Assembly (NCBI RefSeq): GCF_001714725.1
Contig: NZ_CP016447.1
Location: forward strand, 248,001 to 312,000
Direction: 5' to 3'
Length of the DNA stretch: 64,000 nucleotides
Source of the DNA: Acidovorax sp. RAC01
Lineage (GTDB): Bacteria > Pseudomonadota > Gammaproteobacteria > Burkholderiales > Burkholderiaceae_C
The translations under genes and the position numbers were made by a program. The notes under the pieces were generated by a model, which made no database searches, had not been told where the DNA came from, and was given only the letters and a program-made list of their open reading frames with translations. Shown one piece after another: positions 36,693-45,412 of the stretch. The number at the start of each line of letters is the position of its first letter. Position 1 is the first letter of the stretch.

Positions 36693-37868
36693 TCAGAACA
36701 GGCTGGCCTGCCCCTGAAGATTGCCCGGGCGGAACTGGCCCAGGTCCAGCGCCTGCCGCTCGCGGTTGAGCCCCAGGGTGCGGCAGGCCCTGGCAAAGCG
36801 CTGGCGCAGCAGGTCGGCCCACAGGCCGCTTCCTTTCATGCGCTGCGCGAAATCGCTGGTGTAGGCCTTGCCAGCCGTGCGCTGGGCGTCGCTCAGGTTG
36901 TGCAGGTCCTGCACCCGGGCCATCACGCGGGCGGCGCGCTGCGGGTAGTGCACCTGCAGCCATTCGCGAAACAGCGCGTCCAGCTCCCATGGCAGGCGCA
37001 GCACGGTGTAGAAGGCACTGGTGGCGCCTGCATCGCGCGCGGCCTGCAGCACCTGCTCCATGTCTTCGTTGATGAACGGAATCTGCGGGGCCACGCTCAC
37101 ACCCACCGGTATGCCCGCCTCGGCCAGCCTGCGGATGGTGCGCAGCCGCCGGTGCGGCGCCGCAGCGCGCGGCTCCATGCGCCGCGCCAGGGCCGGGTCC
37201 AGCGTGGTGATGGTGACGTACACCGCAGCCAGCCGCCGGGCGGCGAGCGGGGCCAGCAGGTCCAGGTCGCGCTCGACGCCACTGGATTTGGTGATGAGCG
37301 AAAACGCATGGCCCGCCCGGCCCAGTACTTCGATCACGCTGCGCGTGAGCTTCAGCTCGCGCTCCACGGGCTGGTAGCAGTCGGTGGCCGAGCCGATGTT
37401 GAGCATGCGCGGCACGTAGCGCGGCTGGCACAGCTCGTCGCGCAGGACCTCTGCAATGTTGTGCTTGGCGATGATCCGCGTTTCAAAGTCGAGCCCCGGC
37501 GAAAAGTTGAGGTAGCTGTGCGTGGGCCGCGCATAGCAGTAGATGCAGCCGTGCTCGCACCCGCGGTAGGGGTTGACGGACTGGTCGAACGCAATGTCGG
37601 GCGAGTCGTTGGCACACAGGGCGCTGCGGGCGGTTTCAAAGTGCACCTGCGTGGCGGGCGCTGAGATACCGTTGCCAGGGCCATCGCCTGGCATGTCATC
37701 TGCGCCCGGCGCATCCCAGCCGTCGTCCACCACCGCACGCTCCTCGCGCGCAAAGCGGTGCGCCATGCCACTGCCGGTGCCCCGGCCATGGAGCAGCACA
37801 GGCGCGGGCCGCACGGATTCGGCCGGGTCCGGCGGGAAGGCGGAGCGGTCGATGGTGATGCGGTCCAT
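36693..37868 (-). CDS. Radical SAM protein, PA0069 / SPL-related family
   Basis: The 391-residue protein has the radical SAM cluster motif CEHGCIYC within NPYRGCEHGCIYCYARPTH, typical of the PA0069 group, which is distantly related to spore photoproduct lyase. The family is widespread in proteobacteria and its biochemical role is not settled; a link to DNA damage is suspected. The ATG at 37868 is preferred over a TTG two codons upstream, with GGA 11 nt before it. A split LexA box begins 33 bp upstream, and an IS1595-family element now occupies the promoter region. Confidence 0.85.
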   Translation of the reverse strand: MDRITIDRSAFPPDPAESVRPAPVLLHGRGTGSGMAHRFAREERAVVDDGWDAPGADDMPGDGPGNGISAPATQVHFETARSALCANDSPDIAFDQSVNPYRGCEHGCIYCYARPTHSYLNFSPGLDFETRIIAKHNIAEVLRDELCQPRYVPRMLNIGSATDCYQPVERELKLTRSVIEVLGRAGHAFSLITKSSGVERDLDLLAPLAARRLAAVYVTITTLDPALARRMEPRAAAPHRRLRTIRRLAEAGIPVGVSVAPQIPFINEDMEQVLQAARDAGATSAFYTVLRLPWELDALFREWLQVHYPQRAARVMARVQDLHNLSDAQRTAGKAYTSDFAQRMKGSGLWADLLRQRFARACRTLGLNRERQALDLGQFRPGNLQGQASLF

Positions 37869-37900
37869 GGGCAAAGTCCAGAGTGGCAGGCAGCGTAAAA

Positions 37901-37912
37901 CTGTTTATTTAT
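37901..37912 (-). promoter_or_regulatory. Left remnant of a LexA (SOS) box, interrupted by the IS
   Basis: CTGTTTATTTAT is followed immediately by the IS left end. Joining it to the ACAG at 39009-39012 gives CTGTTTATTTATACAG, a perfect CTGT-N8-ACAG LexA operator. The left copy now ends in AAGG, so it has lost one half-site. Confidence 0.7.
37905..37912. repeat. 8-bp target-site duplication, left copy
   Basis: TTATTTAT directly precedes the IS left end and is repeated exactly at 39001-39008. Eight base pairs is the usual duplication for the IS1595 family. Confidence 0.85.
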
Positions 37913-39000
37913 AAGGGGTATCTATTTAGCTCCAGCAGCCTCACTGCTACTGTGATTTCATCCAGCAATGGTATCCGATTGCCTCTCCCCGGTGTTCTTG
38001 CCCACGACATCCCCATACGTCACTGGCGGCGTAACCACCGCTTGCTGCAGCAAGCGGTAAAACAGCATCCCGCGTGAGCTGGATGTGCGCCGGTTGAAAC
38101 GGAACACGAATTCATCGAGATAGGCATCCAGGTGGTCTGGCTGTACAGAGCCATGATGCGTTCCGAGCACCCAGCGCTGTACCAATGAGGCGACCCGGTG
38201 CACTCCCGCCATGGAGACATGGGCGGGTACGCCTGAGCCGAGCATGACGGTGCGCTGGTGGGTGTAACCCAGTTCTCCCAGAGCGCGGTATGCCGCCGAA
38301 CCATCAGTGCGGACCTGGGCTCCGGGCTCGATCACCTCCTGCACGAAGGGAATGACGTGGGTGGCGGCGTCTCGGTCAATGCGGCGTAACCGGATGCGTC
38401 CAAACCCCTTGGGCTCCACGATCTCCACCGCCATGACCATCAACACTTTGGTGGTGCTGCTCTTGCGCCCTGCAGGGGTGGCGGGACTCTTGCGATCCGT
38501 GATGGACAGGTACGTTTCATCCACCTCCACAAGCCCCTTGAGCTTGTCCCGGCCCGGGCGGACCATGGCACGTCGAAACCGGTGCAGCATGGTCCAGGCG
38601 GTCTGGTAGCTCCCCAAACCCAATACGCGCTGCAGCCCCAGGGCGCTCACGCCTTGTTTCTGATTGGTCAGGTACCAAGCTGCCGCCAGCCAGACACGCA
38701 GCGGTGTGCGCGTCTTGTCGAAGATGGTCCCAGAGGTCACTGTGCCTTGGTACTGGCATGAGCGGCACATCAGGCGGGTGCGGCTGGCTCGGTACACATC
38801 ACCTGCGTTGCCGCAACGCGGGCAGACGAAGCCTTGGGGCCAGCGAAGCTTCTCCAGGAACGCCTGGCAGGCCTCTTCGGTGGCAAACCAGTCAAGAAAT
38901 TCGTTCCAGGTGCGGGGGTAGTCCTGTCCAGGAGTTGGCGTTAGCATCTGGGTTTCCATCCAGCTATTCTGATGCAGCTGGAGCTAAATAGATACCCCTT
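37913..39000 (-). mobile_element. IS1595-family insertion sequence, complete, 1088 bp
   Basis: The element is bounded by perfect 24-bp terminal inverted repeats (37913-37936 and 38977-39000) that start AAGGGGTATCTATTTAGC. Both ends are flanked by the direct repeat TTATTTAT. It contains a single intact transposase gene on the minus strand. Identical duplications and intact repeats suggest a recent insertion. It lies between a radical SAM gene and rnk and separates the two halves of a LexA box. Confidence 0.93.
37958..38959 (-). CDS. IS1595-family transposase (ISXO2-like)
   Basis: The 333-residue transposase has an N-terminal zinc ribbon (CPRCGNAG...CRSCQYQG, about 46-70) and an ISXO2-type DDE domain: the first Asp in VEVDETYLS, the second in VRTDGSAAYRAL and the Glu in YLDEFVFRFNRR. 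All catalytic residues and the frame are intact, so the element may be active. The first ATG (38959, METQM) is used; a second lies four codons on. Confidence 0.92.
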   Translation of the reverse strand: METQMLTPTPGQDYPRTWNEFLDWFATEEACQAFLEKLRWPQGFVCPRCGNAGDVYRASRTRLMCRSCQYQGTVTSGTIFDKTRTPLRVWLAAAWYLTNQKQGVSALGLQRVLGLGSYQTAWTMLHRFRRAMVRPGRDKLKGLVEVDETYLSITDRKSPATPAGRKSSTTKVLMVMAVEIVEPKGFGRIRLRRIDRDAATHVIPFVQEVIEPGAQVRTDGSAAYRALGELGYTHQRTVMLGSGVPAHVSMAGVHRVASLVQRWVLGTHHGSVQPDHLDAYLDEFVFRFNRRTSSSRGMLFYRLLQQAVVTPPVTYGDVVGKNTGERQSDTIAG

Positions 39001-39012
39001 TTATTTATACAG
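39001..39012. repeat. 8-bp target-site duplication, right copy, with right half of the LexA box
   Basis: TTATTTAT (39001-39008) duplicates the left flank and is followed by ACAG (39009-39012), the missing half of the SOS box. Here the left half CTGT is replaced by IS sequence, so neither side keeps a complete box. Confidence 0.8.
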
Positions 39013-39152
39013 TATTTTGCCGTTGCCGCCATGGACTGCCCGGCACCGCCTGGGGTGCGCGTGCGTTCACCAGTGAAGACCGCGCGTGGCAGTGCGAGAT
39101 TCGCGATGGTCTACAGTCGCGCGCTTTGCAACCACCACAAGGTAGTTCCGCC

Positions 39153-39566
39153 ATGGCGCGCAAGCCCTCCATCCTCCTGTCATCGCTTGATGTCGACCGC
39201 ATCGAATCCCTGCTGGCCGTGATTCCGGCCAATGCGTTTCCGGGCAAGGCCGAGCTGCAGGCAGAGCTCGACCGGGCAGACGTGGTGCCGCCCGAAGAAA
39301 TCCCGCCCAACGTGGTCACGATGAACTCCACCGTGCAGTTCTCGATCGTGGAAACCGGCAAGGAGTTCTGCCTGACGCTGGTCTACCCGCGTGATGCCGA
39401 TGGGAGCGCCGACAAGCTGTCTGTGTTTGCGCCCGTGGGCAGCGCGCTGCTGGGGCTTTCGGTGGGGGATGAACTGGCTTGGCCGGGCCCCGGCGGCAAG
39501 ACGATGACGGTGCGGGTCAAGGCGCTTTTGTTCCAGCCGGAAAGCGCTGGCGAACTGCACCGCTGA
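39153..39566 (+). CDS. rnk: Nucleoside diphosphate kinase regulator
   Basis: Rnk is a GreA/GreB-related RNA-polymerase-interacting protein first described as a regulator of nucleoside diphosphate kinase. The 137-residue product has a short N-terminal helical region (SSLDVDRIESLLAVIP) and the C-terminal FKBP-like GreA/B domain with VTMNSTVQF and LSVFAPVGSALLGLSVGDEL, typical of the family. The ATG at 39153 is preferred over one nine codons upstream because it gives the family-like start MARKPSILLS. It lies 152 bp from the IS right end, divergent from the radical SAM gene. Confidence 0.87.
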   Translation: MARKPSILLSSLDVDRIESLLAVIPANAFPGKAELQAELDRADVVPPEEIPPNVVTMNSTVQFSIVETGKEFCLTLVYPRDADGSADKLSVFAPVGSALLGLSVGDELAWPGPGGKTMTVRVKALLFQPESAGELHR

Positions 39567-39629
39567 GCCACCGCGGCATTGGCAGGCGGCAGCCATTGCC
39601 GCCTGCCCAGCGTGGGCCCGCAGCCGTGC

Positions 39630-40748
39630 TTACACCCACTGCGCCGGCACTGCCAGCAGCAGGCCCGCGCCGATCAGCCCGCACTGCCAGCGCAGCGCGG
39701 TGCGCCAGGTGGGCACATGGCGCTCCACGCGCAGGTAAAGCAGTCGCCCCATGGCCAGCGAGAGACCAAACGCCAGCACCATGCCCAGCGCGTTGATGAC
39801 TGGTGATGCGGGCCACAGCGTGCCCACCACGGCATTGACCAGCATGCACACGGCAAAGTGCACCAGGAAGACCGAGTACGACATCTGCCCCAGCAGCACC
39901 AGCGGGCGTACGCCCTGCCAGGTGCGAACAGCCTCCGAACGCAACGCCCACACCATGGCCAGCGCCGTCAGCAGCGCCACCAGGATGCGGCTGCGATAGT
40001 CGATGGCAAGCGCGACGCCACCGAGCACCAACAGCAGCACCACCCAGCCACGGGCGCGCGGCGCGTGCACCGCCCAGAACGCCACCATGCCGAGCCCGTA
40101 GGCCCCAAAGAAATACAGCGCCCACATGTCGAGCCCGCTCATGCGGTTGAAGACCCACAGCGATGCCGCCGTGCCCGCCACCACCAGGCCCTGCCCCAGC
40201 GGGGCGGCATACCGCGCGGCGGTGGACCCGGGCAGCCTGCGCACGGCCCACCAGATCAGCGCCGACAGCGCAAACAGCTGGAAGTCGATGGCCACGTACC
40301 ACACGCCGGCCGACAGGGCGTCTTCCCCCAGCACGTCCTGCAGCAGCAGCGCATTGGCCACCAGCTGTGCCAAGGTGGGGTCATCGGACACCGAAGGGTG
40401 GTCAAACCAGGGCCGCACGATGGCAGACACGGCCACAGTGAGTACCAGCGCAACGGCGTAGGGCACCACCAGCCGCACGAATCGCTTGCCCACCGTGCTG
40501 CCCCACTGCGCAAAGCGCGCCACTCCCTGCGGCGCCAGGCTGCCCGCAGCCAGGTATCCACCCACCACCAGGAACACCTGCACGGCAATGCGCGCGTGGT
40601 CGTACAGCCAGGCCATGAGGGCCGGCGCAAGCGGGTGGGCGATGTCGGACATCGGGCCATAGAAGGCCAGGTGGTGCCACACGATGGCAATGCAGGCCAG
40701 CGCCTTGACCATGTCGATCAGCGGCGTTCGGGATGAGGCAGGCGGCAT
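39630..40748 (-). CDS. Acyltransferase 3 family membrane protein
   Basis: The 372-residue protein is an OafA/YrhL-type O-acyltransferase with about ten membrane helices. The first helix carries LIDMVKALACIAIVWHHLAF, holding the conserved His, and later GYLAAGSL and SYSVFLVHFA match family motifs. Such enzymes acetylate surface polysaccharides, peptidoglycan or small molecules; no neighbour reveals the acceptor. The ATG at 40748 fits the family start; the open frame continues upstream in low-quality Pro/Arg-rich sequence. It is convergent with rnk, with a 63-bp gap. Confidence 0.8.
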   Translation of the reverse strand: MPPASSRTPLIDMVKALACIAIVWHHLAFYGPMSDIAHPLAPALMAWLYDHARIAVQVFLVVGGYLAAGSLAPQGVARFAQWGSTVGKRFVRLVVPYAVALVLTVAVSAIVRPWFDHPSVSDDPTLAQLVANALLLQDVLGEDALSAGVWYVAIDFQLFALSALIWWAVRRLPGSTAARYAAPLGQGLVVAGTAASLWVFNRMSGLDMWALYFFGAYGLGMVAFWAVHAPRARGWVVLLLVLGGVALAIDYRSRILVALLTALAMVWALRSEAVRTWQGVRPLVLLGQMSYSVFLVHFAVCMLVNAVVGTLWPASPVINALGMVLAFGLSLAMGRLLYLRVERHVPTWRTALRWQCGLIGAGLLLAVPAQWV

Positions 40749-41023
40749 GGGGCGTGGGGAATGGGGTGGGCCGGGGCAGCAGGGACCCGGGGTGGCAAAG
40801 CCCTGTATTGTCTGCGGTCTTTTACGCCAGCGCCAGCGGGTGTGCGGCACCCCTGCCCGGCCGAGCGCCGGGCGCGTGGGTCGCTCAGGCACGGGCCCCG
40901 TTCACGGCAGAGCCAACGGCTGCGCCCCCAGCACGCGCAGCAGCGGGGCCCAGCACGCAAGGCGAGGCGCCGCCACTGTGCCGCGGTGCTCTGCACGGGC
41001 CCGCTGCAACACCAACGGCATGG

Positions 41024-42157
41024 TCAGTACCGCAGGTTGCCATCCACATCCATGATGGCCAGTTCCACATAGTTCGAACCGTTGTGGCTGCGCGGCGAGT
41101 AGCGCACGCTGAACCGCCCGAACGAGATCTCGCCTGCGTCTTCCATGGCCTTGGTGAAGCTTTCGGTGGAGAGATTGCGGCCGGTGCGGCGCAGGCCTTC
41201 GACCAGCAGCCTGGCGTGCACGAAGCCGTCGAACTGCGCCGCCGAGGGCTGCGCCTGCGGTGATTTGGCCTTGAGAAGCGCCAGGTATTCGGCCACCACC
41301 GGGATCGTCGTGTTGCGCAACGAAGGAATAATCTGCGCCAGGATGATGCCGCGCGCCTTGGGCCCCAGGTCGCGGTACACCGCGTCGCTGCTAGCGACCG
41401 AAAACCCGTAGAACGACGGCCGGGCCGATGTGGCCTGCACCTGCTTGATGTAGTCGGTGAAGGTGGCGCCGGCGGTGGCCACGATCACGGCCTGGGCTTC
41501 GGTCTTCTCGGTCTGCCTGGCCGCCGCGGCGAAATCAGGCTGCTTGGGGTCAAGCCTGATCTCGGCGACAAACGGCAGCTTTTCGGCTTCGGAGGCCTTG
41601 CGCAGTTCAGCCAGCAGCGTCTTGCCCAGTCCGTCATCCGGGTAGAACACCGCCACGCGGCTCACACCCTGCTGGCGCAGCTGCGAAACGATGCGGCTGG
41701 CCTCGCTGGCGTAGCCCGCGCGCACATGAAACACCAGCGGGTTGAACGTGTCGCGGAACACCGACGCACCGGTGACCGGCCCGAACAGCAGCGTGCGGTG
41801 CTCCTTGATCAGCGGCAGGATGGCTGCGGTCTGCGCCGTGCCGGTGCTGTGAAAGATCATGAAGACCTTGTCGGTCTCCAGCAGGCGGCGCGTGTTCTCG
41901 ACAGCGCGGGCCGGGTCGAACCCGTCGTCCAGCGTGGTGTACCGGATCATCCGGCCATGCACGCCGCCCTGCGCGTTGACGGCATCGAACAGCAACTGCG
42001 ATCCCTCGCCGTACTGCGCCGTTTGCGGGCCCAATGGGCCCGAAAGCACCACCGACGCACCCAGCCGGATCTCATCGGCCGTCACGCCCTCGTTGCGGGC
42101 CAGGGCGCTGCTGCACAGGCACACCGCGAGCAACGCCATCCATACGCGAACCACCAT
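41024..42157 (-). CDS. ABC transporter substrate-binding protein, branched-chain amino acid (LivJ) type
   Basis: This periplasmic type I binding protein has a Sec signal peptide (about 1-20, ending SSALA) and a mature domain beginning VTADEIRLGASVVLSGPLGP, typical of the HAAT/Liv group. It is 377 residues long and complete. No permease or ATPase gene is adjacent, so it is an orphan that may feed a transporter encoded elsewhere or have a sensory role. The ligand may be an amino acid, an aromatic acid or another organic acid. Confidence 0.85.
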   Translation of the reverse strand: MVVRVWMALLAVCLCSSALARNEGVTADEIRLGASVVLSGPLGPQTAQYGEGSQLLFDAVNAQGGVHGRMIRYTTLDDGFDPARAVENTRRLLETDKVFMIFHSTGTAQTAAILPLIKEHRTLLFGPVTGASVFRDTFNPLVFHVRAGYASEASRIVSQLRQQGVSRVAVFYPDDGLGKTLLAELRKASEAEKLPFVAEIRLDPKQPDFAAAARQTEKTEAQAVIVATAGATFTDYIKQVQATSARPSFYGFSVASSDAVYRDLGPKARGIILAQIIPSLRNTTIPVVAEYLALLKAKSPQAQPSAAQFDGFVHARLLVEGLRRTGRNLSTESFTKAMEDAGEISFGRFSVRYSPRSHNGSNYVELAIMDVDGNLRY

Positions 42158-42324
42158 GAAAGCTCCTCGGGCCAGCGGCCCGGCGTGCGCCTTCCCAAAG
42201 GTATCGCGCTGCCCTCCCGCCGTCTGACAATTGATTATTGAAGATCATCATTATCAGCAACCAGCCCGCGTGTGTGGCGCGGGTTTGCCCTGCCTTTCGG
42301 CGCCTGTCCCACAGGCGCCAAAAA

Positions 42325-42361
42325 ACAAAAACCGCCCGCCAGCGCATGCGCGCGGCGGGCG
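42325..42361 (-). terminator. Intrinsic terminator of the nitronate monooxygenase-like gene
   Basis: CGCCCGCC (42333-42340) pairs with GGCGGGCG (42354-42361). On the minus strand the stem is followed by T5-G-T6 (complement of 42320-42332). It lies 88 bp past the stop. An adjacent 9-bp hairpin (42299-42319) lies further downstream. Confidence 0.75.
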
Positions 42362-42448
42362 ATAAGGGGGTGCATCCGGCCGGGCCCTGCTGGCGCCCAC
42401 ACGGCCACGCGACGATTACCGCGTGACCCGGAGAGCGGGCGTGCCCGC

Positions 42449-43402
42449 TCAGAGCTTCAGACGGGCGCGAGCGGCTTCGTATTCGGCGCGGAACTTGGCC
42501 ACCAGCTCGGCGGTGCTGGTCACGGCGTTGATGGCACCAATGCCCTGGCCACAGCCCCAGATGTCCTTCCAGGCCTTCTTGGCATCGCCGCCAAAGTTCA
42601 TCTTGCTGGGGTCGGACTCGGGCAGGTTGTCCGGGTCCATACCCGCCGCGCGGATCGAAGGTGCCAGGTAGTTCCCATGGACGCCCGTGAACAGGTTGCT
42701 GTAGACGATGTCGTCAGAGTTGCTGTCCACGATGGCCTGCTTGTACGCATCGCTGGCACGCGCTTCGTGCGTGGCAATGAAGGCCGAGCCGATGTAGCCG
42801 AAGTCGGCGCCCATGGCCTGCGCGGCCAGCACCGCGCCGCCGCTGGCAATCGAGCCGCTCAGGGCCAGAGGGCCGTCAAACCACTGACGGATTTCCTGGA
42901 TGAGTGCGAACGGGCTCTTGGTACCCGCGTGGCCACCGGCACCGGCTGCCACGGCGATCAGGCCGTCAGCGCCCTTTTCGATCGCCTTGTGCGCAAACTT
43001 GTTGTTGATGATGTCGTGCAGCACCACGCCGCCCCAGGCGTGCACGGCCTGGTTCACGTCTTCGCGCGCGCCCAGAGAGGTGATGATGATCGGCACCTTG
43101 TACTTGGCGCACACCTGCATGTCGTGTTCCAGCCGGTCATTGCTCTTGTGCACGATCTGGTTGATAGCAAAGGGCGCAGCGGGCTTGTCGGGGTTGGCCT
43201 TGTTGTAGGCGGCCAGGGTTTCGGTGATCTCGGCCAGCCATTCGTCCAGCAGCTCGGCGGGGCGGGCGTTGAGCGCGGGCATGGAGCCCACCACGCCGGC
43301 CTTGCACTGCTCGATCACGAGCTTGGGGTTGCTGATGATGAACAGCGGCGAGCCAATGATGGGCAGCGACAGGTTTTGCAGGACGGGGGGCAATTTGGAC
43401 AT
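42449..43402 (-). CDS. Nitronate monooxygenase / 2-nitropropane dioxygenase family
   Basis: These FMN-dependent TIM-barrel enzymes oxidise alkyl nitronates, though many members act on other substrates. The 317-residue product starts MSKLPPVLQNLSLPIIGSPLF and carries the FMN phosphate motif AVAAGAGGHAGTKSPFALIQE and GADFGYIGSAFIATHEA, both typical. GGAAGA precedes the ATG at 43402. In Burkholderiales, close homologues often accompany acyl-CoA dehydrogenase genes, as here, so a role in lipid-linked metabolism is possible. Confidence 0.82.
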   Translation of the reverse strand: MSKLPPVLQNLSLPIIGSPLFIISNPKLVIEQCKAGVVGSMPALNARPAELLDEWLAEITETLAAYNKANPDKPAAPFAINQIVHKSNDRLEHDMQVCAKYKVPIIITSLGAREDVNQAVHAWGGVVLHDIINNKFAHKAIEKGADGLIAVAAGAGGHAGTKSPFALIQEIRQWFDGPLALSGSIASGGAVLAAQAMGADFGYIGSAFIATHEARASDAYKQAIVDSNSDDIVYSNLFTGVHGNYLAPSIRAAGMDPDNLPESDPSKMNFGGDAKKAWKDIWGCGQGIGAINAVTSTAELVAKFRAEYEAARARLKL

Positions 43403-43432
43403 GGCAACGTCTTCCAGGAAACAGATTTTGGT

Positions 43433-43489
43433 CAAAATAGGCTGCCAGGGCTTGCTCGGTAAGCACTAGCAGCTATTATTTTTATAGTA
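43433..43489 (+). repeat. Copy of the dispersed AT-rich repeat (copy 5)
   Basis: CAAAATAGGCTGCCAGGGCTT, then TAAGCACTAGCAGCTAT, then TTTTTATAGTA. It lies between the acyl-CoA dehydrogenase and nitronate monooxygenase-like genes, immediately upstream of the latter, and is a well-preserved copy. Confidence 0.65.
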
Positions 43490-43546
43490 AAGGCCTGCAG
43501 ATCGCACAGGCCTTGTCTCACGCTCCAACAGATGCGCCGGGATGCC

Positions 43547-45337
43547 TCAAAAGGCTTCCAGCGCGAGCTCGGTCACGCTGGCTGCGCCTTCCACGATGCT
43601 GTCGCGCAGGCCGGGGGCCTTCACCAGGATGTGGCCGGCGTAGAACTGCGCCGTGGTGATTTTTGCGCGCATGAACGCTTCGTCCTGTCCCTTTTGCAAC
43701 AGCTCTTGCGCCACCAGCAGGCTGCGGGCCAGCTGCCAGCCCGCCACCACATTGCCCGCCAGCATCAGGTAGGGCACGCTGCCTGCAAACACGGCATTGG
43801 GCTGGGCCTTGGTGCCACCGGCCACGAAGTCGATCACGTCCAGCAGCGCCTTGCGTGCCGCCGTCAGGCGCTTGGCCACCGCCAGCGCGGCGGGCGTGCC
43901 GCTGGCCAGCAGGTCGGCCTCGGTCTTTTCGATCTGCGCGGCAATGCCCTTGGCCACCTGGCCGCCGTCGCGTGCCGTCTTGCGGCCCACCAGGTCGTTG
44001 GCCTGGATCGCCGTGGTGCCTTCATAGATGGTCAGGATCTTGGCGTCGCGGTAGTACTGCGCGGCGCCGGTTTCTTCGATGAAGCCCATGCCGCCATGCA
44101 CCTGCACGCCCAGGCTGGTCACTTCCAGGCTGGTTTCGGTGCTGTAGCCCTTGACCAGCGGCACCATGAATTCATAGAACGCCTGGTTCTGCTTGCGCGT
44201 GTCGGCATCGGGGTGGTGGTGTGCTGCGTCAAACGCGGCGGCCGCCACGGTGGCCATGGCGCGGCAGCCTTCCACGGTGGCGCGCATGGTCATCAGCATG
44301 CGCTTGACGTCAGGGTGGTGAATGATGGCGGCGCTGGCGTTGATGCTGCCGTCCACGGGGCGGCTCTGCACGCGGTCTTTCGCGTACTGCACAGCCTTCT
44401 GGTAGGCGCGCTCGGAGATCGCGATGCCCTGCATGCCCACGGCGTAGCGGGCGGCGTTCATCATGATGAACATGTATTCGAGGCCACGGTTTTCCTGGCC
44501 GACCAGGTAACCCACCGCGCCGCCATGGTCGCCAAACTGCAGCACGGCGGTGGGCGATGCCTTGATGCCCAGCTTGTGCTCGATGCTCACGCAGTGCGCA
44601 TCGTTGCGCGCGCCCAGGCTGCCGTCGTCGTTGACCATGAACTTGGGCACCACAAACAGGCTGATGCCCTTGACGCCCTCGGGCGCGCCCTGCACGCGGG
44701 CCAGCACCAGGTGAATGATGTTCTCGGCCATGTCGTGCTCACCGTAGGTGATGTAGATCTTGGTGCCGAAAATCTTGTAGGTGCCATCGGGCTGGGGTTC
44801 TGCGCGCGTACGCACCAGCGCCAGGTCGGAGCCGGCCTGCGGCTCGGTCAGGTTCATGGTGCCCGTCCACTGGCCGGTCACCAGCTTTTCCAGGTACTTG
44901 GCCTTGAGCTCATCGCTGCCAGCGGTCAGCAGCGCTTCAATGGCGCCGTCGGTCAGCAGCGGGCACAGCGCAAAGCTCATGTTGGCGCTGTTGGTCATCT
45001 CGATACAGGCTGCGCCAATCGTCTTGGGCAGGCCCTGGCCACCGAAGTCGGCCGGGTGCTGCAGGCCCTGCCAGCCGCCTTCACCGTACTGGCGGAAGGC
45101 CTCCTTGAAGCCGGGCGTGGTGGTCACCACGCCGGCGTTGAAGCTCGACGGGTTCTTGTCGCCTTCCCAGTTGAGCGGGGCCAGCACGCCTTCATTGAAC
45201 TTGGCGCACTCTTCCAGCACGGCGGCGGCCGTGTCCAGGCCGGCATCTTCAAAGCCGGGGATCTGCGCGATTTGTTCAATGTTGGCCAGGTGCTCGATGG
45301 CGAACAGCATGTCCTTGACGGGGGCGGTGTAGCTCAT
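43547..45337 (-). CDS. Acyl-CoA dehydrogenase (about 600-residue class)
   Basis: The 596-residue flavoprotein belongs to the long acyl-CoA dehydrogenases with an extra C-terminal domain (DmdC / FadE5-like group). It has MNLTEPQAGSDLALVRTRAE and the substrate/FAD stretch GTKIYITYGEHD, and the catalytic-base region YEGTTAIQANDLVGRK. Electrons would pass to the EtfAB pair encoded next to it. Substrate chain length cannot be deduced; homologues act on 3-methylmercaptopropionyl-CoA or fatty acyl-CoAs. Confidence 0.9.
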   Translation of the reverse strand: MSYTAPVKDMLFAIEHLANIEQIAQIPGFEDAGLDTAAAVLEECAKFNEGVLAPLNWEGDKNPSSFNAGVVTTTPGFKEAFRQYGEGGWQGLQHPADFGGQGLPKTIGAACIEMTNSANMSFALCPLLTDGAIEALLTAGSDELKAKYLEKLVTGQWTGTMNLTEPQAGSDLALVRTRAEPQPDGTYKIFGTKIYITYGEHDMAENIIHLVLARVQGAPEGVKGISLFVVPKFMVNDDGSLGARNDAHCVSIEHKLGIKASPTAVLQFGDHGGAVGYLVGQENRGLEYMFIMMNAARYAVGMQGIAISERAYQKAVQYAKDRVQSRPVDGSINASAAIIHHPDVKRMLMTMRATVEGCRAMATVAAAAFDAAHHHPDADTRKQNQAFYEFMVPLVKGYSTETSLEVTSLGVQVHGGMGFIEETGAAQYYRDAKILTIYEGTTAIQANDLVGRKTARDGGQVAKGIAAQIEKTEADLLASGTPAALAVAKRLTAARKALLDVIDFVAGGTKAQPNAVFAGSVPYLMLAGNVVAGWQLARSLLVAQELLQKGQDEAFMRAKITTAQFYAGHILVKAPGLRDSIVEGAASVTELALEAF

Positions 45338-45366
45338 GGGTGTCTCCGGGAAAGCGAAATTTCGTC

Positions 45367-45395
45367 AAAAAAAAGGCATCGCGAACGATGCCTTT
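45367..45395 (-). terminator. Intrinsic terminator of etfBA
   Basis: A perfect 10-bp stem (45372-45381 with 45386-45395, CGAA loop) followed on the minus strand by a run of eight T residues, 18 bp past the etfA stop. It separates etfBA from the acyl-CoA dehydrogenase gene. Confidence 0.9.
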
Positions 45396-45412
45396 GTGCA
45401 AGCAACAGGGCT

